A stretch of 64,000 bases of DNA from DATHZQ01 sp965216945. Its GTDB lineage: Bacteria; Actinomycetota; Acidimicrobiia; Spongiisociales; UBA5794. Both the position numbers and the translations under genes were made by a program. The stretch is taken from positions 682,001 through 746,000 of the forward strand of contig CBDCGU010000003.1 in assembly GCA_965216945.1 (NCBI GenBank), written 5' to 3'. The notes beneath the pieces are model-generated. The model worked only from the letters and a program-made list of their open reading frames with translations. It made no database searches and had not been told where the DNA came from. This document shows, in pieces, positions 41,055-48,887 of the stretch (position 1 is its first letter; each line of letters opens with the position of its first letter).

Positions 41055-42143
41055 ATGCCGAGCATCATCACAGGAACCGGAATCGCCATACCCGACCACG
41101 TCGTCACCAACGACCAGCTGGCCCCGCTTCTCGACACTTCCGACGATTGGATCGCCAGCCGCTCGGGCATCAAGGAACGCCGATTCGTGGAGCCGGGAAC
41201 GGGCAGCTCCGATCTCGGCGCCGCAGCGGGCCTCGCCGCCGTCGCCGACGCCGGTACCGGTATCGGTGATGTCGACGCCGTGATCACTGCCACCATGACG
41301 CCCGATGTGATCGCACCCGGCATTGCCGGCCTGGTGCAAGACAAGATGGGGCTCGGGAACATCGCCGTGTACGACATCCGGCAGCAGTGTTGTGGCTTCC
41401 TCTATGCCCTCGATCTCGCCGACGCGCTCATCACCTCGGGACGGGCCCGCCGGGTGGTGACCATCGGCGCCGAGGTGCACTCCGGCTACCTGCCTTGGGA
41501 GGGCCTGTGGCCGCACCTGCGAGGCGAGACGGATCAGCCGCCGACGGCGGCGGCGCGGGAACGTGCGTCCCGCCATCGCGATTGGAGCGTGCTCTTCGGC
41601 GATGGGGCGGGCGCCGTGGTCGTTGAGCGGACCGGCGCGCCCGGAGCGGGGTTCGGGCAGTTTCACCTGCACACCGATGGGTCGGCCTTCGACCTGATAC
41701 TGGTGCCCTACCCCGGCTTCCGCCACCGGCCGTACCTCGATGCAGCGATGGTGGAGGCAGACGCACATTTGCCAACCATGCGGGGTCGCCACCTGTTCAA
41801 ACAGGCGGTCACGCTGATGCCGGCTGCAGTGCGCCAGGCGGTGGCCTCCTCCGGGATCGCAGTGGACGACCTCGACCTCGTCATCGCCCACCAGGCCAAC
41901 GCTCGAATCGTCGATGCCGTAGCCAGAGAACTCGGTGCCCGTCCCGGCGTGGTGCCGGTCAACATCACCAGCTACGGCAACACCACGGCGGCGACCCTGC
42001 CCATCCTCTATCACGAAATGCGCCAAGCAGGCCGCGTCGCTCCCGGCGCCTGGATCTGCTTCACGGCATTCGGCGCCGGCGCCCACTGGGGGGCGGTCAC
42101 GTATCGACAGCCGGAGCAGGGGCACGTTTCGGATCGCCGGTGA
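41055..42143 (+). CDS. FabH-like beta-ketoacyl-ACP synthase III
   Basis: A 362-residue thiolase-fold enzyme with the catalytic triad Cys112 (DIRQQCCGFLYAL), His279 (IAHQANARI) and Asn309 (ITSYGNTTAA). The nucleophile is followed by a second Cys. It is about 35 residues longer than housekeeping FabH, with an insert near residues 150-175 (PPTAAARERASRHRDW). That and the absence of other fab genes suggest a specialised acyl condensation. ATG 41055 is used; frames upstream run antisense to the LLM gene. Its last 47 bp overlap the 3' end of the convergent MFS gene. Confidence 0.87.
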   Translation: MPSIITGTGIAIPDHVVTNDQLAPLLDTSDDWIASRSGIKERRFVEPGTGSSDLGAAAGLAAVADAGTGIGDVDAVITATMTPDVIAPGIAGLVQDKMGLGNIAVYDIRQQCCGFLYALDLADALITSGRARRVVTIGAEVHSGYLPWEGLWPHLRGETDQPPTAAARERASRHRDWSVLFGDGAGAVVVERTGAPGAGFGQFHLHTDGSAFDLILVPYPGFRHRPYLDAAMVEADAHLPTMRGRHLFKQAVTLMPAAVRQAVASSGIAVDDLDLVIAHQANARIVDAVARELGARPGVVPVNITSYGNTTAATLPILYHEMRQAGRVAPGAWICFTAFGAGAHWGAVTYRQPEQGHVSDRR

Positions 42144-43377
42144 TCGCGGCGACGAGGGCCACGAACAACGGAACGGCGACGAACACGAGTCCTGCGGCCG
42201 CATAGCTTCCCGCGACCGATCGCACGATCGACAGCGCAAGCGGGCCGAGCGACGATGCGGCGACCATCACGAACGTCGCAACGCCGGCGATGGCGCCGAC
42301 ATGTGCGACGCCGAACCACCTCGGCAGCAGTGCGGCGTTCGCGGTGAAGAGGCTGCCACCCGCCGACCCGAGCAAGACCGAGTAGACGACGATCGACAGG
42401 TACGAATCCAGTCCTGCGACGAGCACGAGCGGGATCGCCATCAACACCATGGCCACGGCGAGGACCAACCCGCCTCGCCATCGGTCGGCGAGGAAGCCAA
42501 ACGTCAGGCTGGCGACCGTCGAGCCGATCACCTGAGGAACGAACATGATCGCCGCCTCGGCGGCCGAGAGCCCGACCTCCCCGAGGAGCCTGATCTGATG
42601 GAAGTTGAGTGCGGTCAGCAGCATCGACTGCGTTGCGACAGCCGCCATGGCAACCCAGAACGCCCGCGTGCGCATCGCCTGCGACCTGGTCATCGACATC
42701 TGCGGAGGCTCGGCGGTTCCGACTACGGCGTGGGCATGGCCATCCGGAACCTGCCCGACGTCGGAGGGGCGGTCGATCATGCCGACCCACCCGATGGGTA
42801 TCACCGTCGCCCAGATGACGACACCGGCGGCGGCCCAAGCGCCACGCCATCCCCACACGGCGATCGCCGCCGTCAGCGCCACCGGGACGAGGCTCATCAG
42901 CATCGCAACCGACGTGGTCATCAGCCCCATCGCGATGCCGCGCCGGCGGTCGAACCAGTGCGAGACGGCCACCGAGCTCACGAGCATCAGGGCGCCCTGG
43001 CCGAACATGCGGATGAATGTGAACCCGATCGCCAGCGGTACGACCGCCCACACCCCGCTCATGGCAATCAGCGCAGCGCCAAAAGCGGCGCCGATGGACC
43101 CCATGGCGCGGCGCACCCCAGTGCGGTCGATCCACCCGCCGATGCGTGGCATCGCCAGCGCCCCGAGCAGTGTGCCCGCCATGTAGGCGCCGGCAACCGC
43201 CGCGTCCGAGAGGCCGAGGTCGGCGACGAGGTGGGGAACGAACACCGAGACGCCGATCGTCTGCCCCGGCCCGGTGAGTGCACCCGCCAGAACGGCGAGC
43301 ACGAGGATCCGCCGGCCGGAGAACCGGACCGTCTGTTCGGGTGTGAGATCCGGCTTCGACCGCGGGCTGGTCGCCAT
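42097..43377 (-). CDS. MFS transporter
   Basis: A 426-residue carrier with about 12 helices. The cytoplasmic loop motif GGWIDRTGVRRAMG between helices 2 and 3 and GFLADRWRGG between helices 8 and 9 mark the Major Facilitator Superfamily. The nearest-looking group is monocarboxylate/oxalate-formate antiporter-like carriers, but the substrate is not determined. GGGAG lies 11 nt before ATG 43377. It overlaps the FabH-like gene end to end by 47 bp, with at least 120 bp to the divergent MBL-rhodanese gene. Confidence 0.88.
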   Translation of the reverse strand: MATSPRSKPDLTPEQTVRFSGRRILVLAVLAGALTGPGQTIGVSVFVPHLVADLGLSDAAVAGAYMAGTLLGALAMPRIGGWIDRTGVRRAMGSIGAAFGAALIAMSGVWAVVPLAIGFTFIRMFGQGALMLVSSVAVSHWFDRRRGIAMGLMTTSVAMLMSLVPVALTAAIAVWGWRGAWAAAGVVIWATVIPIGWVGMIDRPSDVGQVPDGHAHAVVGTAEPPQMSMTRSQAMRTRAFWVAMAAVATQSMLLTALNFHQIRLLGEVGLSAAEAAIMFVPQVIGSTVASLTFGFLADRWRGGLVLAVAMVLMAIPLVLVAGLDSYLSIVVYSVLLGSAGGSLFTANAALLPRWFGVAHVGAIAGVATFVMVAASSLGPLALSIVRSVAGSYAAAGLVFVAVPLFVALVAAITGDPKRAPAPAVDT

Positions 43378-43419
43378 GGGTGGTGCTGCTCCCTTCGTTG
43401 GCCGTCATGTTGGCCTCCC

Positions 43420-43435
43420 CCGCACGGCGGTGCGG
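43420..43435. other. Short hairpin in the divergent MFS / MBL-rhodanese spacer
   Basis: CCGCAC (43420-43425) pairs with GTGCGG (43430-43435) over a 4-base loop. It is upstream of both genes, so it is more likely an mRNA-leader structure or a regulator site than a terminator. Confidence 0.35.
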
Positions 43436-43441
43436 AAGGTA

Positions 43442-43471
43442 TTGACCGCGGACGGCGTATTCTCATAAAGT
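43442..43471 (+). promoter_or_regulatory. Promoter of the MBL-rhodanese gene
   Basis: TTGACC (43442-43447) and TAAAGT (43466-43471) are 18 bp apart. AGGAGG lies just before ATG 43502. Confidence 0.5.
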
Positions 43472-43501
43472 CCGTACATTGAAGCCTGATCAGGAGGCCC
43501 C

Positions 43502-44848
43502 ATGGACGTCCATGCGATCCGCACCGCCAGCCTCGGCGATGCGACCTACGTCCTCGGTCACGCCGGTCACGCCATCGTTGTGGACCCGCAGCGGGACATT
43601 GGTCGCTTCCTCGACGTGATCGACGCCCAGGGATTGACCACGACGCACGTGCTCGAGACTCACATGCACAACGACTACATCTCGGGCGGACGGGACCTCG
43701 CCGCCCGAACCGGCGCCGACCTGGTCATCCCCGCCGCCGCCGGCGCCACGTTCCCCTTCGTACCGGCATTCCACAACGAAGAGCTCGAGTCCGCCGCGGG
43801 GCTGACCATCCGGCCGTTGCACACTCCCGGGCACACACCGGCACACACCAGCTACGTCGTGCTGCTCGATGGTGAACCACAGGCGGTGTTCACGGGGGGC
43901 AGCCTGCTCGTGGGGTCGGCGGGCCGTTCCGACCTGCTGGGCAATCACCTCGCCCACCAGCTGGCCGTGTTGCAGTTCGGTTCGTTGCAGAGGCTCGCCA
44001 CTCTCCCCGACGCCACCGGCGTGTACCCGACCCACGGGGAGGGGTCGTTCTGCACGTCGTCGAGTGCGGGCCGCACGACGTCGACGATCGGCCGGGAGAA
44101 GGCCGAGAATCCGCTCTATCGGTTCTCGGATGCCGAGACCTTCGCCACCAACCAGCTCGACGGGCTCGTGCCCTTCCCGACCTACTACGCCCACATGGGA
44201 CCGGCCAACCGTGGTGGCCCGACGGCGCTCGAGATACCGACAGTGCCCGATCTGGACGCCGCAGCCGCCGCGAACCTGATCGCCGGGGGCGCTGCCGTGC
44301 TCGACGGCCGGGACAGACATGCGTTTGCGGCCGGCCACGTTGCAGGCGCCATCGGCATCGAGCTGGGCACGTCCTTCGCCCCTTGGTCCGGCTGGCTGCT
44401 CGAGTACAACGTTCCGGTCGTGCTCGTGCTGGACCCGGGCCAGGACGCAGTCGATGCGGCCATCGAGTTGGGGCGCATCGGCTTCGAGCGCATCGCAGGG
44501 GTGATGCGCGGCATGGACGGGTGGATCGCATCGGGCCGGGAAGTGGCCTCGTTCGAGACGGCCGACATCCAGCGGCTGGTTGCTGCAATGAGCGCCGACC
44601 CGTCGCTGCAGGTGATCGACGTCCGCGACCCCCAAGAGTGGAAGGCGGGCCATCTGGACGGATCCCGACATCGCTACGTGCCATTTCTCGAGGACGAGCC
44701 GCTCGAGGGTGTCACGCCCGACCGGCCGGTGTGGCTGGTCTGCCGGACGGGCAACCGAGCCAGCATCGCCGCCGGGATCGTGGAGCGCCTGAACCTCACG
44801 CCCATCGTCGTCACCAGAGGTGGCGTGCCCGACGTGCTTGCCGCGTAG
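43502..44848 (+). CDS. MBL-fold/rhodanese fusion (persulfide dioxygenase-like)
   Basis: This is a 448-residue fusion: an ETHE1-like metallo-beta-lactamase domain (about 1-240) with THMHNDYISGG (His54, His56, Asp58), TPGHTPAH and TGGSLLVG, then two rhodanese domains. The first rhodanese has no Cys at the active-loop position (VLDPGQDAV); the second keeps Cys414 in LVCRTGNRA. ETHE1 enzymes oxidise glutathione persulfide to sulfite, and rhodaneses transfer sulfane sulfur. The expected role is sulfide detoxification. AGGAGG precedes ATG 43502. The next gene follows after 9 bp but has its own -10 element. Confidence 0.9.
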   Translation: MDVHAIRTASLGDATYVLGHAGHAIVVDPQRDIGRFLDVIDAQGLTTTHVLETHMHNDYISGGRDLAARTGADLVIPAAAGATFPFVPAFHNEELESAAGLTIRPLHTPGHTPAHTSYVVLLDGEPQAVFTGGSLLVGSAGRSDLLGNHLAHQLAVLQFGSLQRLATLPDATGVYPTHGEGSFCTSSSAGRTTSTIGREKAENPLYRFSDAETFATNQLDGLVPFPTYYAHMGPANRGGPTALEIPTVPDLDAAAAANLIAGGAAVLDGRDRHAFAAGHVAGAIGIELGTSFAPWSGWLLEYNVPVVLVLDPGQDAVDAAIELGRIGFERIAGVMRGMDGWIASGREVASFETADIQRLVAAMSADPSLQVIDVRDPQEWKAGHLDGSRHRYVPFLEDEPLEGVTPDRPVWLVCRTGNRASIAAGIVERLNLTPIVVTRGGVPDVLAA

Positions 44849-44851
44849 GCT
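44846..44851 (+). promoter_or_regulatory. -10 element of the nitrobindin-like gene (leaderless)
   Basis: TAGGCT, then GGGCCG, then ATG 44858. The element overlaps the stop codon of the preceding gene. Confidence 0.5.
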
Positions 44852-44857
44852 GGGCCG

Positions 44858-45337
44858 ATGCCTGACCCCACCGAGCTGCATCCTGACCTCGCCTCCCTCG
44901 AGTTCCTCATCGGGACGTGGCGAGGATCAGGTCGCGGCGAATACCCCACGATCGAGTCGTTCACATATACCGAAGAGGTCGAGTTCGGGACGATCCCGGG
45001 AAAGCCATTCCTCACCTACCGCCAACGTACGAAGGGCGCCGACGGCAAGCCCCTGCATTCCGAATCCGGCTATGTACGGCCCGCACCACACTCGACCGCC
45101 GAGCTGGTCATCGCCCAGCCGACCGGGGTGACGGAGATTCACACCGGGCCCGTGGATGGCACGACGATCGCCTTCGAAGCAGCGGCCGTCGGCCTGAGCC
45201 CGACGGCCAAAGAGGTCCGTGCGGTGCGCCGTTCCCTCAGTGTCGACGGCGACGGACTCCACTACGTGCTGGACATGGCCGCGGTAGGTCAGGAGCTCCA
45301 ATTCCACCTCGAGGCCACGCTCCACAAGGTGGGTTGA
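44858..45337 (+). CDS. Nitrobindin-like heme-binding beta-barrel protein
   Basis: This 159-residue cytoplasmic protein has the GxWxGxG motif at residues 19-25 (GTWRGSG) and conserved His near the C-terminus (His150 and His156 in FHLEATLH). These define the nitrobindin/THAP4 C-terminal family, which holds ferric heme with an axial His and reacts with NO or peroxynitrite. The length is right for the family. It follows the persulfide-dioxygenase-like gene by 9 bp, which suggests a shared theme of reactive sulfur and nitrogen species. Confidence 0.87.
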   Translation: MPDPTELHPDLASLEFLIGTWRGSGRGEYPTIESFTYTEEVEFGTIPGKPFLTYRQRTKGADGKPLHSESGYVRPAPHSTAELVIAQPTGVTEIHTGPVDGTTIAFEAAAVGLSPTAKEVRAVRRSLSVDGDGLHYVLDMAAVGQELQFHLEATLHKVG

Positions 45338-45384
45338 CGACCACATCCCCGGGGGCCGGACATCCGTCGCCACGAGCATGCAGC

Positions 45385-45415
45385 GATCCCATCGATCCCC
45401 GGGGCACATGGGATC
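45385..45415. terminator. Bidirectional hairpin between convergent genes
   Basis: GATCCCAT (45385-45392) pairs with ATGGGATC (45408-45415); CCCCGGGG sits in the loop. It lies between the nitrobindin-like gene and the convergent SDR gene. Confidence 0.55.
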
Positions 45416-45442
45416 TCTGGTGGCGATCACCTATGACGGTGT

Positions 45443-46213
45443 TCACTCGGGCGTCACGTAGGCGGCCGACAGGCCACCGTCGACGAGGAACTCCGCGCCC
45501 GTGACGTAGGACGACTCGTCAGACGCCAGGAACAGCGCCGCCTCCGCCATCTCCTCGGCCAGCCCGAAACGACCCATCGGCAGATGCACCAGCCGGCGTT
45601 GTCGCTTCTCCTCGGTGTCGAGGAACCTCATCAGCAGGTCGGTCCGCAACGGGCCGGGGCACAGGGCGTTCACCCTGATCCCCTCGCGGGCATGGACGAT
45701 GGCCAGCTCACGGGTCATGGACAGGACGGCGCCCTTGGAAGCCGTATAGGCAAGCTGCGGCGTGGCGGCCCCCATTCGCGCCACGAACGATGCCGTGTTG
45801 ATGACGGAGCCTCCCCCGGCACGACGCAGCGCCGGGATCCCGTACTTGCAGCCGAGGAAGACGCCTTTCGCGTTCACCTCGAACGTCCGGTCCCACGTTG
45901 CCACCTCTGTGCCGACGGCGTCGGCATCCGACGGCAGCATGATGCCGGCGTTGTTGAACAGGATGTGGAGCCCGCCAAAACGGCTCTCGGCCGCCTCGAC
46001 CATGCCGCGGCAGTGGTTCGCATCGGCCACGTCGGCTTGGAACGCAACCGCGTTTCCCCCAGGGACGGCCGCAGCCACCTCGCTCGCCGCAGCGTGGTCG
46101 ATGTCGGCGACGATGACGGCAGCGCCTTCGGCGGCGAAACGCAACACGGAAGCTCGGCCGATGCCACTCCCCCCGCCGGTGATCAGGGCTACCTTGCCGT
46201 CGAGTCGTCCCAT
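45443..46213 (-). CDS. Short-chain dehydrogenase/reductase
   Basis: A 256-residue classical SDR. It has the NAD(P) loop GGGSGIGR, an acidic pair in VADIDH that favours NAD(H), NNAGIM, and the catalytic YTASK. The C-terminus is YVTGAEFLVDGGLSAA. It follows the glutamine-synthetase-like gene with 8 bp between stop and ATG, so the two are in one operon. It may oxidise a product or precursor of that ligase; the substrate is not known. The frame upstream of 46213 lies inside the ligase gene. Confidence 0.9.
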   Translation of the reverse strand: MGRLDGKVALITGGGSGIGRASVLRFAAEGAAVIVADIDHAAASEVAAAVPGGNAVAFQADVADANHCRGMVEAAESRFGGLHILFNNAGIMLPSDADAVGTEVATWDRTFEVNAKGVFLGCKYGIPALRRAGGGSVINTASFVARMGAATPQLAYTASKGAVLSMTRELAIVHAREGIRVNALCPGPLRTDLLMRFLDTEEKRQRRLVHLPMGRFGLAEEMAEAALFLASDESSYVTGAEFLVDGGLSAAYVTPE

Positions 46214-46221
46214 GGGTCGTC

Positions 46222-47595
46222 TCAGATCCGCTCGAAGTACCGAGCGCGCTCCCAATCGGTGACGGCGGCGTCGAAGGCGTCGGCCTCGCTCGCATAGAAG
46301 TGGCGGTAGTGCTCGTGGACATCGCCGCCCAACGCCGACCGGGCGAAGTCGCTCGATCCAAAGGCAGTAGCGGCGTCACGCAGGGTTGCGGGGAGGCTCG
46401 GGAGGTGCTCGGCCTGGTACATGTCACCCACGAAGGCCTCGGGCAAGGCCAAGCCGTCCTCGATCCCTTCGACTCCAGCCGCGATCAGCCCGGCATAGGC
46501 CAGATAGGGGTTGCAGTCGGCTCCCGGAACACGACATTCGACACGCAGGCTGGGTCCACTTCCCACGACTCGGAGGGCCGCCGTCCGATTGTCGCGGCTC
46601 CACGCCAGCCGGGTCGGAGCCCACGATCCATGCTCGAATCGTTTGTAGGAGTTGATGGTCGGTGCCAGCAGTGCCGTCACATCGGTGAGGCATCGCAGCA
46701 AGCCCGCTACGAAGCCACCGAACTCGGGCGACGTCTCGGTGCCGGCCACAAAGGCGTTGCTGCCGTCGCGCCACAGGCTGACGTGCATGTGACAGCTGGA
46801 ACCTGCTTGACCGGCGAACGGCTTGGCCATGAAGGTCACGCTCACGCCGGCCTGCTCCGCGATCTCCTTCATCGCCAGCTTCATGACCGTGTGCCGGTCG
46901 GCCATCTCGCCCACCGGAGCGAAGCGGATGTTCATCTCGTGCTGGCCCCGGCCCCACTCGCCCTTCGAGTTCTCCACCGGGATTCCGGACGCCGCCAGAT
47001 GGCGCCTCACCGCACGGTTGTAGAACTCCTCGCGGGTGCCCTGCAGGATGTTGTAGTCCTCGAGATACCATCCAACGGGCGTCAGATCCCGGTATCCAGC
47101 CTCGGCGGCCTGCCGGTACGAGTCCTCGAAGATGTAGTACTCCAACTCTGAGGCACCCATGGCGTCGAGGCCCAAGCCGTCCAGCCGATCGAGCTGGCGG
47201 GCGAGCACCGACCTGGGTGCGACGGCGACGGGTTCGTGAGCCTCGGTTTCCAGGTCGCACAGCACGAGCGCCGTGCCGTCCAACCACGTCGCCCACCGCA
47301 TCGTTGTGAGGTCGGGAACGAGGTGGAAGTCCCCATAGCCGAGCTCCCAGTTGGCGAACGCGTACCCCGGGACCGGCTCCATCTCGATGTCGGTCGTGAG
47401 CAGGTAGTCGCACCCGTGGGTTCCCGCCGCCGCCACCTCGGTCACGAAGAAGCCGGCATCGAAACGCTTCCCCATCAGTCGCCCGTAGTGATCAGGAAAG
47501 CCGACGATGACGGTGTCGACGTCGCCAGACTCGACGCCCGCCCGCAGCTCGTCGAGCGCCACAGCGGTTACGGCGTCGTCGGGCCGGGCGGTCAT
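46222..47595 (-). CDS. Glutamine-synthetase-like gamma-glutamyl ligase
   Basis: A 457-residue protein of the GlnA3/GlnA4/PuuA branch of the glutamine synthetase family. The N-terminal beta-grasp carries HYGRLMGKRF, and the catalytic domain has GASELEYYIF, GRGQHEMNIRF, SCHMHVSLW, SWAPTRLAWSRDNR and RVECRVPGADCNPYLAYAGL. No adenylylation-loop Tyr is obvious. Such enzymes glutamylate polyamines, ethanolamine or other amines rather than ammonia. The downstream SDR would fit an amine or amino-alcohol degradation route. This is inference. Confidence 0.87.
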   Translation of the reverse strand: MTARPDDAVTAVALDELRAGVESGDVDTVIVGFPDHYGRLMGKRFDAGFFVTEVAAAGTHGCDYLLTTDIEMEPVPGYAFANWELGYGDFHLVPDLTTMRWATWLDGTALVLCDLETEAHEPVAVAPRSVLARQLDRLDGLGLDAMGASELEYYIFEDSYRQAAEAGYRDLTPVGWYLEDYNILQGTREEFYNRAVRRHLAASGIPVENSKGEWGRGQHEMNIRFAPVGEMADRHTVMKLAMKEIAEQAGVSVTFMAKPFAGQAGSSCHMHVSLWRDGSNAFVAGTETSPEFGGFVAGLLRCLTDVTALLAPTINSYKRFEHGSWAPTRLAWSRDNRTAALRVVGSGPSLRVECRVPGADCNPYLAYAGLIAAGVEGIEDGLALPEAFVGDMYQAEHLPSLPATLRDAATAFGSSDFARSALGGDVHEHYRHFYASEADAFDAAVTDWERARYFERI

Positions 47596-47689
47596 CGGTG
47601 CATCACGAGTCGGGAGTCTATGTTCCGATCGTGTCCCGTGGCGACCCGCGCTGATCGGCGACGCGACGCCCGCGACGACGCCGCCCGGG

Positions 47690-48694
47690 TCAGCCGTCCT
47701 GGCGGGCCCGCTGCGACTTCACATGGTCACCCTTCTTGCCGGTGACGGTGCGGCTGCGACGGGCGAGGCCGGTCTTCGATCGGAAGCGGTAGTACATCCA
47801 CCGAGCCCGGGCCCGCAGCGCAGCGGCACGATCGGTCAGGGTGGGGTTGCCGGTGGTCTCGTAGCCCCACGTGCGAAGTGCCCTCTTGCCGAGGAGCTCG
47901 AGTCGCGCCTTCTCCCGAGCGTCGAGCTGGTTGCTCCAGTCACGCGTGGTCGTTGGCGGCAGGGCCAGGTTGGCGCTCTCCTCATCCCTCGGCGCCCACT
48001 CACCGTCCTTGCGTCGGTGATACGCCGGCATCTCATCCGCATACTGCAACCCGAGGAAGCCACACAGCCGCCGCAACTCGGCCTCGGGCTCCACGATCAG
48101 CTGTTCGTAGACGATCTCGAAATAGCGGTCCGCACCCAATGCTCTGCCCATGCGGTGACCGCCGAGCACGCGGTGCTGCCAGTTGAGCATCGAATGCTCG
48201 AGGTCGTCGGCGCCGAACGAGGCCTCCCGGAACGACAGCGCCACGTTGCGCCCGTCTCGCACGATATGGACGAACTTGGCGTCATCGAACTCGTCGGCGA
48301 GGACGGTGATGCTGTAGACATACGCCGGCGTCTTCTCGCCGAATCGCCGCTTGCCCCGTTGCGCCGCATACACCCGATAGATCATGCGCAGGGCGTCGTG
48401 GCGGGCGACGGGAAGATCGGCCTCGAGGGCAGCCGACAGATCCCCGACGTCGTAATCCCAGTCCGCAAACCACTTCGAGCGCTCCATCCGCCGGACGAGG
48501 TGCTCGACATCACGCGACGTCGTGATCTGCTCCGGCAGCGTCTCGATCATCTTGGGCAAGAAATGCGACTCGGAGGCGATCGCCAGCTCGGGATGCGCAT
48601 CGAGCATCGCCGCCAGGAGCGACGTTCCCGATCGACCCGACCCCACGATGAACGTCAGCGGCCCCTCCGTACGCGCCAGCGCATCGTGGTCCAT
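47690..48694 (-). CDS. PAPS-dependent sulfotransferase
   Basis: This 334-residue protein has the 5'-phosphosulfate loop VGSGRSGTSLL (about residues 17-27) and the 3'-phosphate motif VRDGRNVALSFR. The overall layout matches Stf-type carbohydrate or lipid sulfotransferases. ATG 48694 has GGGGAG six bases upstream. The C-terminus is strongly basic (RSKTGLARRSRTVTGKKG), perhaps for membrane or polyanion contact. The gene follows the cNMP/acyltransferase/esterase fusion by 193 bp on the same strand, so a shared role in modifying an envelope lipid or glycan is possible. Confidence 0.87.
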   Translation of the reverse strand: MDHDALARTEGPLTFIVGSGRSGTSLLAAMLDAHPELAIASESHFLPKMIETLPEQITTSRDVEHLVRRMERSKWFADWDYDVGDLSAALEADLPVARHDALRMIYRVYAAQRGKRRFGEKTPAYVYSITVLADEFDDAKFVHIVRDGRNVALSFREASFGADDLEHSMLNWQHRVLGGHRMGRALGADRYFEIVYEQLIVEPEAELRRLCGFLGLQYADEMPAYHRRKDGEWAPRDEESANLALPPTTTRDWSNQLDAREKARLELLGKRALRTWGYETTGNPTLTDRAAALRARARWMYYRFRSKTGLARRSRTVTGKKGDHVKSQRARQDG

Positions 48695-48887
48695 GTGAAT
48701 CTCCCCAAGCGCGGTAGCGGTAGCCGCACCACGGTACCGAAGGGACCCAGTTCCTCCTATGGGCTGTGCGGCCCATCGGCTGTGAGAGGCGGTGCGTACG
48801 CGAGAGGGGATCGATTTCACGCCTCATCGGGGACGCCGGGTGCCGTCCGCCCGGCAGTGAGCTCCCGCTGGGCCCGACTGCGGGGAG

